A stretch of 34,258 bases of DNA, from the NCBI GenBank assembly GCA_021323335.1, contig JAJTCN010000070.1:1-34258 (forward strand), written 5' to 3'. Within the stretch, counting starts at the first letter, position 1, and the number at the start of each line of letters is the position of its first letter. Shown here piece after piece: positions 9,149-17,132 of the stretch. The notes below the pieces were generated by a model. That model was not told the DNA's origin. It made no database searches and saw only the letters and a list, made by a program, of their open reading frames with translations. Source of the stretch: Ramlibacter sp. GTDB taxonomy: Bacteria; Pseudomonadota; Gammaproteobacteria; Burkholderiales; Burkholderiaceae_C. A program made the position numbers and the translations under genes.

Positions 9149-9732
9149 GGCTGGACGCAGGCCCTCGGATCGGTGGAATCGATGGCGGTGGCGGTCGGGT
9201 CGCACATGCGGATGCCGCCGCTGGCGGAGACTTCGACGCGCAGCGGCCGCACCGAAGTGCTCGCGCTGTGGCTGATGTCCACTTTCCAGGCGCCGCCGCC
9301 GGTCCTCTGGCCGAAGCCGTTGAAGCTGATGGAGGACGTGTCGGCGGCCACCGCGATGCCTTCGGCGCTGTTGCCGGGTCCGTAGGTCTCCACGATGCGC
9401 GGGGTCACGCCGGCGGACGGGGCGGTCGCGCACAGGCCGGTCGGGTTTTCCAGGCTCACCACCCAGGCCCCCGACGTGGCGTCCAGCGCACAGGTGTTGT
9501 CCGGCCGGCTCGTCGTGGTCGGCGAGACCAGCCAGAACGTGACCACCTTGTTGCGCCTCATCGCTTCCTGGCGCGCCTTGTGCAAACCGGTCTGGGTGGT
9601 CTCGGCCAGCGTGCGCACGTGGGTCGAGCGGATCCAGTCGCCCATGCTGGGCAGGCCGGCGGCGATCAGGATCCCCAGCACCGAGACCGTCACTGCGACC
9701 TCGATCAGGTTGATGCCGCGCTGCCGCTTCAT
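9145..9732 (-). CDS. FimT/FimU (GspH-like) minor pilin
   Basis: A 195-residue pseudopilin with prepilin site QRGINLIEVAVTVSVLGILIAAG (Gly before Ile, Glu+5) and a GspH/FimT-type C-terminal domain. FimU/GspH-like pilins connect the tip complex to the shaft, and FimT has been linked to DNA binding in some species. The ATG at 9732-9730 is chosen over a GTG at 9741 because a GGAG lies eight bases before the ATG and because it follows the pilE-like stop by two bases. First minor-pilin gene of the pilV-pilW-pilX-pilY1 set. FimT and FimU cannot be told apart by eye. Confidence 0.85.
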   Translation of the reverse strand: MKRQRGINLIEVAVTVSVLGILIAAGLPSMGDWIRSTHVRTLAETTQTGLHKARQEAMRRNKVVTFWLVSPTTTSRPDNTCALDATSGAWVVSLENPTGLCATAPSAGVTPRIVETYGPGNSAEGIAVAADTSSISFNGFGQRTGGGAWKVDISHSASTSVRPLRVEVSASGGIRMCDPTATAIDSTDPRACVQP

Positions 9733-9734
9733 GA

Positions 9735-10205
9735 TCAGCACTCCGTGCCCTTGACCAGCCAGCAGGTCTTGCTGACGGTGGCGCCCTTGAACTGGGTGGT
9801 GCCCTGCTGGTTGTTGGCGTTCACGGTGTAGACGTGGCCGACGGCCGCGCCGGAGGAGCCGGTGGCGGTCAGCACGTAGCCGGTGCCGTCGACCAGGCAG
9901 GTGTACGTGAAGTGCTTGGCGTTGGCGGGGACGAAGGTGTTCCAGGCCGGCGCGTTGGTGCCATTGGCGCAGACGCCGCCGTTGGTGGTGCCGTAGCTCT
10001 TGTAGTCCTGGAAATACTGCTCGAGCTTGACGCGGTAATCCGACATGGCGGCGAACGCTTCCGGCAGCTGGCCGCGGCGGATGTAGTCGGTGTAGGCCGG
10101 ATAACCCACCGCCGCCAGGATCCCGACGATCGCCACCGTGATCATGAGTTCGATCAGGGTGAAGCCCGCTGCGGTGCGGGACCGGCTCATACAGGGTTGG
10201 GACAA
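9735..10205 (-). CDS. pilE: Type IV pilin, PilE-like
   Basis: A pilin of about 156 residues (151 if the ATG at 10190 is used). The prepilin motif AAGFTLIELMITVAIVGILA is canonical with Glu+5, followed by the long alpha-1 helix (YPAYTDYIRRGQLPEAFAAM) and YKSYG. Four cysteines (VCANG, YTCLV, KTC and the last residue) suggest disulfide-bonded loops. I favour the TTG at 10205-10203 because a GGAG lies six bases before it, whereas the ATG five codons later has no ribosome-binding site; the leader is then 14 residues. In related genomes pilE often follows pilY1; here it precedes the minor pilins. It may be a PilE-like minor pilin and not the main subunit. Confidence 0.88.
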   Translation of the reverse strand: MSQPCMSRSRTAAGFTLIELMITVAIVGILAAVGYPAYTDYIRRGQLPEAFAAMSDYRVKLEQYFQDYKSYGTTNGGVCANGTNAPAWNTFVPANAKHFTYTCLVDGTGYVLTATGSSGAAVGHVYTVNANNQQGTTQFKGATVSKTCWLVKGTEC

Positions 10206-10356
10206 GGCTCTCTCCAGGCGACAGGAACGAGCGGATGCTACGCAGCGCCGCAGGCCCCGGCCACGCCGGTTCGCCCAGCGGTCACGGTCATGTGATGAGC
10301 GGTCCAGCCTCGCTGCGAAGGCCTTCGGGCCGCGATGGACGGGCTTTTGCGACGGA
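10206..10356. other. Gap between the two upstream pilin genes
   Basis: A 151-bp gap separating the fimT-like gene from the pilE-like gene. It contains a TAGCAT hexamer on the minus strand that could be a -10 element for pilE and the six genes behind it, but no convincing -35 or sigma-54 -24/-12 pair. No open reading frame is credible. Confidence 0.3.
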
Positions 10357-10905
10357 TCAGTAGCAGTCGTCCAGCCAGACCTTCTGCACCCGCGGACGGC
10401 CGCCGGCGTTGATGATGATCTGGCGCGCTTCAGTGCGCTCCGTGGAGGCCCGGCACAGGGTGAAGGTGCCGGCCTGGAACGCGCCGGACGATGCCATCCG
10501 CGCGCCGCCCATGGGACCGTACGACACGTAGCGCCCCACCGGCGCATTGGCGGTCAGCCGCCAGCCCGCGGGCAAGGCATTCAGCCGGTGCAGCACCGGC
10601 TCGTCCCCGTCGCGGGCGCCGCTGTTGTTGCGGTCCTGGAAGAGGATCCAGCCCTGCTCCCAGGCGCCGGCGGTGACGCAGGCGGCGCCGTCCACCGACT
10701 TGCAGAGCACCACCCGTCCATTGCGCTTGATCGCTTCGCTGCGGGCGAGCAGCAGCTGCTGGAACAGGTCGCCGCTCAGCGCCTGCAGCCGCAGGCCGTG
10801 GAACAGGTCGGCCAGCGAGCCGGCCCCGAGCGCCAGCAGCGAGCCCACCATGGCGAGCGTCACGAGGGACTCGACGAGGCTGAAGCCGCACTGGCGCTGG
10901 GTCAT
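10357..10905 (-). CDS. FimT-like (GspH family) pseudopilin
   Basis: A 182-residue pseudopilin with N-terminus QCGFSLVESLVTLAMVGSLLALG (prepilin cleavage after Gly, Glu+5) and GspH-type features: LLLARSEAIKRNGRVVLCKS (about 50-70), WEQGWILFQDRNNSGARDGDE and a C-terminal Cys. This Q-A-R-S-E-A-I-K-R block is typical of FimT. The ATG at 10905 is chosen because the prepilin leader is then short; the longer frame has an unlikely Arg-rich extension. It is divergent from ribD across 95 bp. Second FimT-like protein of the cluster, so the two may have distinct roles such as DNA uptake and tip assembly. Confidence 0.87.
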   Translation of the reverse strand: MTQRQCGFSLVESLVTLAMVGSLLALGAGSLADLFHGLRLQALSGDLFQQLLLARSEAIKRNGRVVLCKSVDGAACVTAGAWEQGWILFQDRNNSGARDGDEPVLHRLNALPAGWRLTANAPVGRYVSYGPMGGARMASSGAFQAGTFTLCRASTERTEARQIIINAGGRPRVQKVWLDDCY

Positions 10906-10988
10906 GCCCCGCACGATAGGCAGCCGCCGGCGCGCGCGCAGTGCGTTGCTGGCCGCGCCCGCGTGACGGATGCCGCAGCGTCTTGGCC

Positions 10989-10994
10989 CACAAT
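10989..10994 (+). promoter_or_regulatory. -10-like hexamer six bases before the ribD ATG
   Basis: CACAAT lies exactly six bases before ATG 11001, so transcription from it would begin at or next to the start codon (leaderless). No clear -35 at 17 bp. There is no Shine-Dalgarno sequence before ribD, which fits this reading. The same spacing occurs before ribE and the gene at 30867. Confidence 0.4.
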
Positions 10995-11000
10995 GGCGCG

Positions 11001-12110
11001 ATGGCAAGCCCGGACCACTGGATGCAGGAGGCGCTCGCGCTGGCCGCGCGTGCCGTCGGCGTCTCCGAGCCCAACCCCCGCGTCGGCTGCGTCATCGTCA
11101 CCGCCGACGGCGCGCGGGAGCTGGGACGCGGCCACACGCAGGCCGCCGGCCAGGCCCACGCCGAAATCATGGCCCTGCGCGATGCCGGCGCGCGCGGCGC
11201 GGACGTGCGCGGCGCCACCGCCTTCGTCACGCTGGAGCCTTGCGCCCACCACGGCCGCACCGGACCGTGCTGCGATGCCCTGGCGGCAGCCGGCATCGGC
11301 CGGGTCGTGGCCTCCGTCACCGATCCCAATCCGCTGGTCGCCGGCCAGGGCTTCGCGCGGCTGCGCGCGGCCGGCGTGGCCGTGGAAACCGGACCCGGCG
11401 CGAACGAGAGCCGCGCGCTCAACATCGGCTTCTTCAGCCGCATGGTGCGCGGCGTGCCCTGGGTGCGCCTGAAGATCGCCGCCTCGATCGACGGCCAGAC
11501 GGCGCTGGAGAACGGCCGCAGCCAGTGGATCACGGGCGAGGCGGCGCGCGCCGACGGCCATGCCTGGCGGGCCCGCGCGGGCGCCGTGCTCACCGGCATC
11601 GGCACGGTGCTGGAGGACGATCCGCGGCTGGACGTGCGGCTGGCCCCCGTCGGCAGGCAACCGCCGCTGGTGGTGGTGGACAGCCGCCTGCAGACGCCGC
11701 CGGGGGCCGCCCTCTTCCGGGTCGAGCGGCCGGTCTGGATCTATGCCGCCGGGGAGGATGCGCCGGCCCGGGCGGCGCTGGAGCGAGCCGGCGCCCATGT
11801 GACCCAGCTGCCGGGCCCGGGCGGCAAGGTCGACCTCGCCGCGCTGCTGAAGGACCTGGCGGGGCGCGGCGTCAACGAACTGCACGTCGAGGCGGGCTTC
11901 AAGCTCAACGGCTCGCTGCTGCGCGAAGGCCTGGTGGACGAGTTCCTCCTGTACTTCGCGCCGAAGCTGCTGGGCGCCGGCCGCGGCATGGTGAACATCG
12001 GGCCGCTGGCCGGCCTGGACGAAGCCGTGCCGCTGGACTTCACGGGCGTCGAGCCGATCGGCCCGGATTTGCGGGTGCTGGCCACCGTCAGGGGCCGCGG
12101 CTTCCCGTAG
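11001..12110 (+). CDS. ribD: Bifunctional diaminohydroxyphosphoribosylaminopyrimidine deaminase / uracil reductase
   Basis: Second and third steps of riboflavin synthesis: deamination, then reduction of the pyrimidine. The 369-residue protein has an N-terminal cytidine-deaminase-like domain with HAE (His53-Glu55) and the zinc motif PC-x8-C (Cys81, Cys90), and a C-terminal RibD_C reductase domain (about 150-365) starting WVRLKIAASIDGQTAL with SQWITG and the ending EAGFKLNGSLL region. ATG 11001 (MASPDHW) is chosen over an in-frame start 20 codons upstream because family homology begins here. First gene of the riboflavin run; a hairpin separates it from ribE. Confidence 0.96.
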   Translation: MASPDHWMQEALALAARAVGVSEPNPRVGCVIVTADGARELGRGHTQAAGQAHAEIMALRDAGARGADVRGATAFVTLEPCAHHGRTGPCCDALAAAGIGRVVASVTDPNPLVAGQGFARLRAAGVAVETGPGANESRALNIGFFSRMVRGVPWVRLKIAASIDGQTALENGRSQWITGEAARADGHAWRARAGAVLTGIGTVLEDDPRLDVRLAPVGRQPPLVVVDSRLQTPPGAALFRVERPVWIYAAGEDAPARAALERAGAHVTQLPGPGGKVDLAALLKDLAGRGVNELHVEAGFKLNGSLLREGLVDEFLLYFAPKLLGAGRGMVNIGPLAGLDEAVPLDFTGVEPIGPDLRVLATVRGRGFP

Positions 12111-12135
12111 GGTGGGTTCGCGCAGCGACCCCACC
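12111..12135. repeat. Palindrome (REP-like) between ribD and ribE
   Basis: GGTGGG-T-TCGC (12111-12121) pairs with GCGA-C-CCCACC (12125-12135) around a 3-base loop, one T/C mismatch. It begins directly after the ribD stop. The form, a GGTGGGTTCGC palindrome in a short intergenic gap, resembles the repetitive extragenic palindromes common in this family; no second copy was seen in the window. It could also attenuate transcription from ribD into ribE. Confidence 0.5.
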
Positions 12136-12159
12136 GGGGCCCCTCTCTCGCGAACCTGC

Positions 12160-12165
12160 GAGAAT
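12160..12165 (+). promoter_or_regulatory. -10-like hexamer six bases before the ribE ATG
   Basis: GAGAAT ends six bases before ATG 12172. No Shine-Dalgarno sequence and no clear -35. With the hairpin upstream, this suggests ribE and the genes after it have their own, possibly leaderless, promoter. Confidence 0.4.
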
Positions 12166-12171
12166 CGGGCC

Positions 12172-12810
12172 ATGTTCACCGGCATCATCACCGGCGTCGG
12201 GCGTATCGCCGCCATCGACGACCTCGGCTCTTCACGGCAGCACGGCAAGCGGCTCACCATCACCGCGCCCTCGGGCTACCTGGACGACGTCGGGCTGGGT
12301 GACAGCATCGCGCTCAACGGCGCCTGCATGACGGTGACCTCGGTGGACGCCAACGCCGGCCACTTCTCCATCGACATCTCCGCGGAGTCCCTCGACAAGA
12401 CCGCCGGCCTGGCCGAACCCGGCCCGGTGAACCTGGAAAAGGCCTTGCGCGCGCACGACCGGCTGGGCGGGCACCTGGTTTCCGGCCACGTCGACGGCGT
12501 CGGCGCGGTGACGAGGATGGAGCCGGTGGGCGAAAGCTGGGAGCTGCGCATCCTGGCGCCGCAGGGGCTGGGCAAGTACCTCGCCTACAAGGGCTCGATC
12601 ACCGTCAACGGGGTCAGCCTCACGGTCAACAGCATCGCCGACCGCGCCGACGGCACGGAGCTGTCGATCAACCTCATTCCCCATACGGTGGACAACACCG
12701 CGCTGCACGCGCTGAAGGCGGGCAGCCGGGTCAACCTGGAGATCGACCTGATCGCCCGCTACGTCGAGCGCATGCTCGGCCCCGGCCCGGGGAAAGGAAA
12801 CATCGCATGA
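12172..12810 (+). CDS. ribE: Riboflavin synthase, alpha subunit
   Basis: Final step of riboflavin synthesis, dismutation of two 6,7-dimethyl-8-ribityllumazine molecules. The 212-residue protein has the two tandem lumazine-binding barrels: the first begins [12 protein letters not shown] and has NGACMTV (near 45), the second has [15 protein letters not shown] (about 99-113) and [11 protein letters not shown] (about 143-153). ATG 12172 is chosen because MFTGII is the universal start; an upstream in-frame ATG at 12112 would add unrelated residues. The stop overlaps the ribB start as ATGA. Confidence 0.97.
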   Translation: MFTGIITGVGRIAAIDDLGSSRQHGKRLTITAPSGYLDDVGLGDSIALNGACMTVTSVDANAGHFSIDISAESLDKTAGLAEPGPVNLEKALRAHDRLGGHLVSGHVDGVGAVTRMEPVGESWELRILAPQGLGKYLAYKGSITVNGVSLTVNSIADRADGTELSINLIPHTVDNTALHALKAGSRVNLEIDLIARYVERMLGPGPGKGNIA

Positions 12811-13940
12811 ACGCACGCCAGCAACTCAAGCCCGTCCCGGTCGCGCCGGTCGAGGAAATCGTCGCCGAGATCGGCGCCGGCCGGATGGTCATCCTGGTCG
12901 ACGAGGAGGACCGCGAGAACGAGGGCGACCTCGTGCTGGCCGCCGAGCACGTCACGCCCGAGGCCATCAACTTCATGGCGCGCTTCGGCCGCGGCCTGAT
13001 CTGCCTGACCCTCACCCGCGAGCGCTGCGAACGCCTGCAGCTGCCGCCGATGGTGGCGCGCAACGGCACCAAGATGGGCACGGCCTTCACCGTCTCCATC
13101 GAGGCGGCCGAAGGCGTGACGACCGGCATCTCCGCCGCCGACCGCGCGCGCACCGTGCAGGCCGCCGTCGCCCGCACCGCCACCGCCGGCGACCTGGTGC
13201 AGCCGGGCCACATCTTCCCGCTGCAGGCGGTGGACGGCGGCGTGCTGATGCGCGCGGGTCACACCGAGGCCGGTTGCGACCTCGCCGCCATGGCCGGCCT
13301 GACGCCGGCGGCGGTGATCTGCGAGATCATGAAGGACGACGGCACGATGGCGCGGCTGCCCGACCTGCAGCTGTTCGCCGCGGAGCATGGCCTGAAGATC
13401 GGCACCATCGCGGACCTGATCGGCCACCGCAGCCGCACCGAGAGCCTGGTGGAAAAGCTCGGCTCGCGTCCGCTGAAGACGGCCTACGGCGAATTCGTCG
13501 CGCACGCCTGGCGCGACAAGCCGAGCCAGGGCTTGCACCTGGCGCTGGTGAAGGGGACCTGGCAGCCCGACGACGCGGTGCCGGTGCGCGTGCACGAGCC
13601 GCTGTCGGTGCTGGACGCGCTGGAACTGGACCGCTCGATGCACTCGTGGAGCCTGGAAGCGACGCTCAAGCACATCGCCGCGCAAGGCCGCGGCGTGGCC
13701 GTGCTCCTGAACTGCGGCGAGACGGCGGAGCAGCTGCTGGCGCAGTTCGAGGGCACCGCCCGCGCCTCGCACGCGCCGGAGCGCGGCCGCATGGACCTGC
13801 GCACCTACGGCGTCGGCGCGCAGATCCTGCGCGACTGCGGGGTGCAGCGCATGAACCTGATGGGCGCGCCGCGGCGCATGCCCAGCATGGCCGGCTACGG
13901 CCTGGAAGTGGCGGGCTTCACGCCCCGCCCGGTTGCCTGA
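12807..13940 (+). CDS. ribBA: 3,4-dihydroxy-2-butanone-4-phosphate synthase with degenerate GTP cyclohydrolase II domain
   Basis: Converts ribulose 5-phosphate to the four-carbon riboflavin precursor. The 377-residue protein has a complete RibB half (about 14-215) with [11 protein letters not shown] (32-42), and GHTEAG with His152. The second half follows the RibA fold by length ([30 protein letters not shown]) but lacks the zinc cysteines: where RibA has RCDCGFQ this protein has DRSMHSW, and the RQEGRG motif is replaced by LNCGET. It should therefore not hydrolyse GTP. Such proteins are known as RibBX-type. A separate ribA is expected elsewhere. It overlaps ribE and ribH. Confidence 0.93.
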   Translation: MNARQQLKPVPVAPVEEIVAEIGAGRMVILVDEEDRENEGDLVLAAEHVTPEAINFMARFGRGLICLTLTRERCERLQLPPMVARNGTKMGTAFTVSIEAAEGVTTGISAADRARTVQAAVARTATAGDLVQPGHIFPLQAVDGGVLMRAGHTEAGCDLAAMAGLTPAAVICEIMKDDGTMARLPDLQLFAAEHGLKIGTIADLIGHRSRTESLVEKLGSRPLKTAYGEFVAHAWRDKPSQGLHLALVKGTWQPDDAVPVRVHEPLSVLDALELDRSMHSWSLEATLKHIAAQGRGVAVLLNCGETAEQLLAQFEGTARASHAPERGRMDLRTYGVGAQILRDCGVQRMNLMGAPRRMPSMAGYGLEVAGFTPRPVA

Positions 13941-14346
13941 GATCGTGCAGGCGCGCTTCAACCAGAGCGTGACCAACGTGCTGGCGAAAGCGTGCTGGGA
14001 CACGCTGCTGGAGCACGGCGTGCTGGAGAAGAACATCGAGCACGTGCAGGTGCCGGGGGCGCTGGAAGTGCCCGTCGCGCTGCAGGCGATGGCGGAACGG
14101 GGCGGCTACGACGCGCTCATCGCGCTGGGCTGCATCATCCGCGGCGAGACCTACCACTTCGAACTGGTGGCCAACGAGTCCGCCGCCGGGGTGACCCGCG
14201 TGGCGCTGGATTACCAGCTTCCCATCGCCAACGCGATCCTGACGACCGAGGACATGGCGCAGGCCGTGGCGCGGCAGGAGGACAAGGGCTGCGACGCCGC
14301 GCTGGTGGCCATCGAGATGGCCAACCTGCTGGAAGCCATCGGATGA
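13933..14346 (+). CDS. ribH: 6,7-dimethyl-8-ribityllumazine synthase, N-terminally short
   Basis: Condenses the pyrimidine and the four-carbon unit to lumazine. The body is intact: [12 protein letters not shown] with the substrate-binding [23 protein letters not shown] with the catalytic His, and LTTEDM. The frame upstream is closed by a stop at 13858-13860, and no ATG follows; the first start is a TTG at 13933, overlapping the ribBA stop by 8 bp, with a GTG at 13945 as an alternative. The 137 residues are some 15-20 fewer than usual, and the first beta strand (normally K-x-R-I-G-I-V) is cut to PEIV. The loss may be a true deletion at the ribBA/ribH junction or a sequence error. The nusB start overlaps the stop as ATGA. 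Confidence 0.88.
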   Translation: MPEIVQARFNQSVTNVLAKACWDTLLEHGVLEKNIEHVQVPGALEVPVALQAMAERGGYDALIALGCIIRGETYHFELVANESAAGVTRVALDYQLPIANAILTTEDMAQAVARQEDKGCDAALVAIEMANLLEAIG

Positions 14347-14819
14347 CGACCGCCGCTCCCCGCAAGACCTCGTCCAAGCCGCCGCGCAGCCGCGCCCGCG
14401 AGTTCGCCGTGCAGGCCCTGTACCAGCACCTGGTCGGCCGGCAGGATGCCGCGTCGATCGACCAGTTCACCCGCGGCCTGTCGGGCTTCCACAAGGCCGA
14501 TTCGGTGCACTACGACGCGCTGCTGCACGGCTGCATCCGCGAGGCCGCCGAACTGGACCGGCTGATCCTGCCGCTGCTCGATCGCAAGCTGGAGGAGATC
14601 TCCCCGATCGAACGCGCCGTGATGTGGATCGGCGCCTACGAATTCCTGCACGCCCCGGACGTCCCCTGGCGCGTGGTGCTGAACGAATGCATCGAGCTGG
14701 CCAAGGAGTTCGGCGGCACCGACGGCCACAAGTACGTCAACGGGGTGCTCAACGGCCTGGCGCCGCAACTGCGGTCGCCGGAAGTGGACGCGGACCGCGC
14801 CTCGGGCAAGGCACGCTGA
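14343..14819 (+). CDS. nusB: Transcription antitermination factor NusB
   Basis: RNA-binding factor that, with NusE (S10), promotes antitermination on rRNA operons. The 158-residue helical protein has [15 protein letters not shown] (about 17-31), [19 protein letters not shown] (about 82-100) and [26 protein letters not shown] (about 108-133, in parts), all NusB signatures. The ATG at 14343 overlaps the ribH stop (ATGA) and the stop overlaps the next ATG (TGATG). ribH-nusB order is the usual one. Confidence 0.97.
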   Translation: MTTAAPRKTSSKPPRSRAREFAVQALYQHLVGRQDAASIDQFTRGLSGFHKADSVHYDALLHGCIREAAELDRLILPLLDRKLEEISPIERAVMWIGAYEFLHAPDVPWRVVLNECIELAKEFGGTDGHKYVNGVLNGLAPQLRSPEVDADRASGKAR

Positions 14820-16003
14820 TGCGGATTTCGCGGCGCGCCGGGCGGATCGAGCCGTTCTATGTGATGGAGGTGGCCAAGGCCGCCCGCGACATCGCGCGTG
14901 AAGTCGCCCGCAGCGACACGCCGATGATCTTCCTGAACATCGGCGAGCCGGACTTCACCGCCCCGCCGCTGGTGCAGGAAGCCGCGGAGCGCGCCATCCG
15001 CGGCGGCGCCACCCAATACACGCACGCGATGGGCCTGGACGCGCTGCGCGAGCGCATCAGCGGCTGGTATGCCGAGCGCTTCCGGGTGGACGTGCCGGCG
15101 CGGCGCATCGTCATCACGGCTGGCGCGTCGGCGGCGCTGCAACTGGCCTGCCTGGCCCTCGTCGAGGCCGGCGACGAGATCCTGATGCCGGACCCCAGCT
15201 ACCCGTGCAACCGGCATTTCGTCAGCGCCGCCGAGGGCGACGCCGTGCTGGTGCCCACCACCGCCGCCGAGCGCTACCAGCTCACCGCGGCCAAGGTGCA
15301 GGAACACTGGACCCCGCGCACGCGCGGCGTGCTGCTGGCCTCGCCGTCCAATCCCACCGGCACCAGCATCCACCCCGACGAGCTGCGGCGCATCCACCAC
15401 CTGGTGCAAAGCCGCGGCGGCATCACCCTGCTGGACGAGATCTACCTCGGCCTGAGCTACGACGACACCTTCGGCCACACGGGCCTGGCGATCGACGACA
15501 ACGTCATCAGCATCAACAGCTTCTCGAAGTACTTCAACATGACGGGCTGGCGCCTGGGCTGGATGGTGGTGCCCGACGCCCTGGTGCCGGTGGTCGAGCG
15601 GCTGGCGCAGAACCTCTTCATCTGCGCGAGCACCGTCTCGCAGTACGCCGCCCTCGCCTGCTTCGAGGCGGAGAGCATCGCCGAATACGAGCGCCGCCGC
15701 GCCGAGTTCCGTGCCCGCCGCGACTGGTTCATCCCGCAACTGCGGTCCATGGGCCTGGACGTGCCGGTGATGCCGGATGGCGCGTTCTACGCCTGGGCGG
15801 ACTGCGGCGAAGCCGCGCGGCGCCTGGGCGTGGAGGGCAGCTGGGACTTCGCCTTCGAAGCGATGCGGCGCGCCCACGTGGCCGTCACCCCCGGCCGCGA
15901 CTTCGGCCACGCCGACACCAGCCGCTTCGTCCGCTTCTCCACCGCGAACTCGATGGCGCAGTTGCAGGAAGCGGCCGCGAGGCTGAAAGGGCTGCTGGCG
16001 TGA
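14819..16003 (+). CDS. PLP-dependent class I/II aminotransferase
   Basis: A 394-residue fold-type I aminotransferase. Visible motifs: FLNIGEPDFTAPP (about 37-49) for substrate carboxylate binding, SPSNPTGT, DEIYLGLSYD, and the PLP-lysine in NSFSKYFNMTGWRLGW (Lys237), then RFSTANS near the C-terminus with the distal Arg. This is the AspC/alanine-type subgroup annotated only as pyridoxal phosphate-dependent aminotransferase in most betaproteobacteria; the substrate cannot be told. ATG at 14819 shares bases with the nusB stop, which fixes the start. It overlaps ybgC as GTGA. Confidence 0.92.
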   Translation: MRISRRAGRIEPFYVMEVAKAARDIAREVARSDTPMIFLNIGEPDFTAPPLVQEAAERAIRGGATQYTHAMGLDALRERISGWYAERFRVDVPARRIVITAGASAALQLACLALVEAGDEILMPDPSYPCNRHFVSAAEGDAVLVPTTAAERYQLTAAKVQEHWTPRTRGVLLASPSNPTGTSIHPDELRRIHHLVQSRGGITLLDEIYLGLSYDDTFGHTGLAIDDNVISINSFSKYFNMTGWRLGWMVVPDALVPVVERLAQNLFICASTVSQYAALACFEAESIAEYERRRAEFRARRDWFIPQLRSMGLDVPVMPDGAFYAWADCGEAARRLGVEGSWDFAFEAMRRAHVAVTPGRDFGHADTSRFVRFSTANSMAQLQEAAARLKGLLA

Positions 16004-16413
16004 CGGCGGCATCGGTCTTTACCTGGCCGATACGTGTCTATTGGGAAGATACCGATGCGGGCGGCATCGTCTTCTACGCCAATTACCTGAAGTTCTTCGA
16101 ACGCGCGCGCACCGAATGGCTGCGGGCGCTCGGGGTGAACCAGGGCGCACTCAGGGAGGGCAGCGGCGGGATGTTCATCGTCAGTGAAACTTCCGTCCGC
16201 TACCTCGCACCCGCGCGCCTGGACGACGAACTCATTGTTACGGCCCAGCTCGAGGCCGCGGGCCGTGCCTCTCTCATAATCGCCCAGCAGGCACGGCGCG
16301 GCGAAACGCTCCTGTGCGCAGGCACCATCCGCATCGGCTGGGTGGATGCGGCAACGCTGCGGCCCGGGCGTATCCCGGATGCCATCCTCGACGTCCTGAA
16401 CCAGAAGGCATGA
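16000..16413 (+). CDS. ybgC: Tol-Pal-associated acyl-CoA thioesterase YbgC
   Basis: Hotdog-fold thioesterase acting on acyl-CoA, regularly found at the head of the tol-pal operon. The 137-residue protein has the 4HBT active-site segment VYWEDTDAGGIVFYANYLKF (13-32) with the catalytic Asp in DTDAGG, then FFERARTEWLR. Start is GTG 16000, overlapping the aminotransferase stop (GTGA); an ATG is not available at a suitable position. The stop overlaps tolQ as ATGA. Confidence 0.95.
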   Translation: MTAASVFTWPIRVYWEDTDAGGIVFYANYLKFFERARTEWLRALGVNQGALREGSGGMFIVSETSVRYLAPARLDDELIVTAQLEAAGRASLIIAQQARRGETLLCAGTIRIGWVDAATLRPGRIPDAILDVLNQKA

Positions 16414-17132
16414 ACCAAGACCTCTCGATCCTCCAGCTGGTGCTGGGCGCCAGCCTCGTCGTGCAGCTCGTGATGCTGCTGCTGCTCGTCGTGTCGGTGA
16501 CCAGCTGGGCGGCCATCTTCCGCAAGCTGTTCTCGTTGCGCCGGGTGAACGCGCTGAACGACGACTTCGAACGCGATTTCTGGTCCGGCACCAGCCTGAA
16601 CGACCTGTTCGCGGCGGCCGCGCAGAACGCCAAGACGGCCGGCCCGATGGAACGCATCTTCGCCTCCGGCATGCGCGAATACCAGAAGCTGCGCGAGCGC
16701 CGCATCGGCGATGCGGGCACGCTGCTCGATGGCGCCCGGCGGGCGATGCGCGCGAGCTACCAGCGCGAGCTGGACGCGGTGGAAACCCACCTGTCCTTCC
16801 TGGCTTCGGTCGGCTCGGTGTCGCCCTACGTCGGCCTGTTCGGCACGGTCTGGGGGATCATGCATGCCTTCACCGGGCTGGCGAGCCTGCAGCAGGTGAC
16901 GCTGGCCACGGTGGCGCCCGGCATCGCCGAAGCGCTGGTGGCCACGGCCCTCGGCCTGTTCGCCGCGATCCCCGCCGTGGTCGCCTACAACCGCTTCGCG
17001 CGCGACATCGACCGCGTGGCGATCAAGCTGGAAACCTTCATCGAGGAGTTCTCCAACATCCTGCAGCGCAACCTCGGCGGCGGCTCCTCGACGGGCCACT
17101 CGGGCTTCTCCAACACCGCGTCGGGGCACTGA
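16410..17132 (+). CDS. tolQ: Tol-Pal system protein TolQ
   Basis: Inner-membrane channel subunit that with TolR uses the proton gradient to energise TolA and constrict the outer membrane during division. The 240-residue protein has three membrane segments (about 13-33, 135-160, 175-195) and MotA/TolQ/ExbB signatures SVGSVSPYVGLFGTVWGIMHAF (in part) and APGIAEALVATALGLFAAIPAVVAYN (in part). ATG 16410 overlaps the ybgC stop, fixing the start. The C-terminal tail is rich in Gly/Ser. The protein appears intact, unlike its partner tolR. Confidence 0.97.
   Translation: MNQDLSILQLVLGASLVVQLVMLLLLVVSVTSWAAIFRKLFSLRRVNALNDDFERDFWSGTSLNDLFAAAAQNAKTAGPMERIFASGMREYQKLRERRIGDAGTLLDGARRAMRASYQRELDAVETHLSFLASVGSVSPYVGLFGTVWGIMHAFTGLASLQQVTLATVAPGIAEALVATALGLFAAIPAVVAYNRFARDIDRVAIKLETFIEEFSNILQRNLGGGSSTGHSGFSNTASGH

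Noticed and set aside
10206..10356. Sigma-54 promoter before the pilE-like gene
   Set aside because: A TGGC...TGC pair exists on the minus strand but the spacing is one base off the -24/-12 rule.
10906..12171. FMN riboswitch upstream of ribD or ribE
   Set aside because: Neither the 95-bp ribD upstream gap nor the 61-bp ribE gap is long enough or has the conserved RFN segments.
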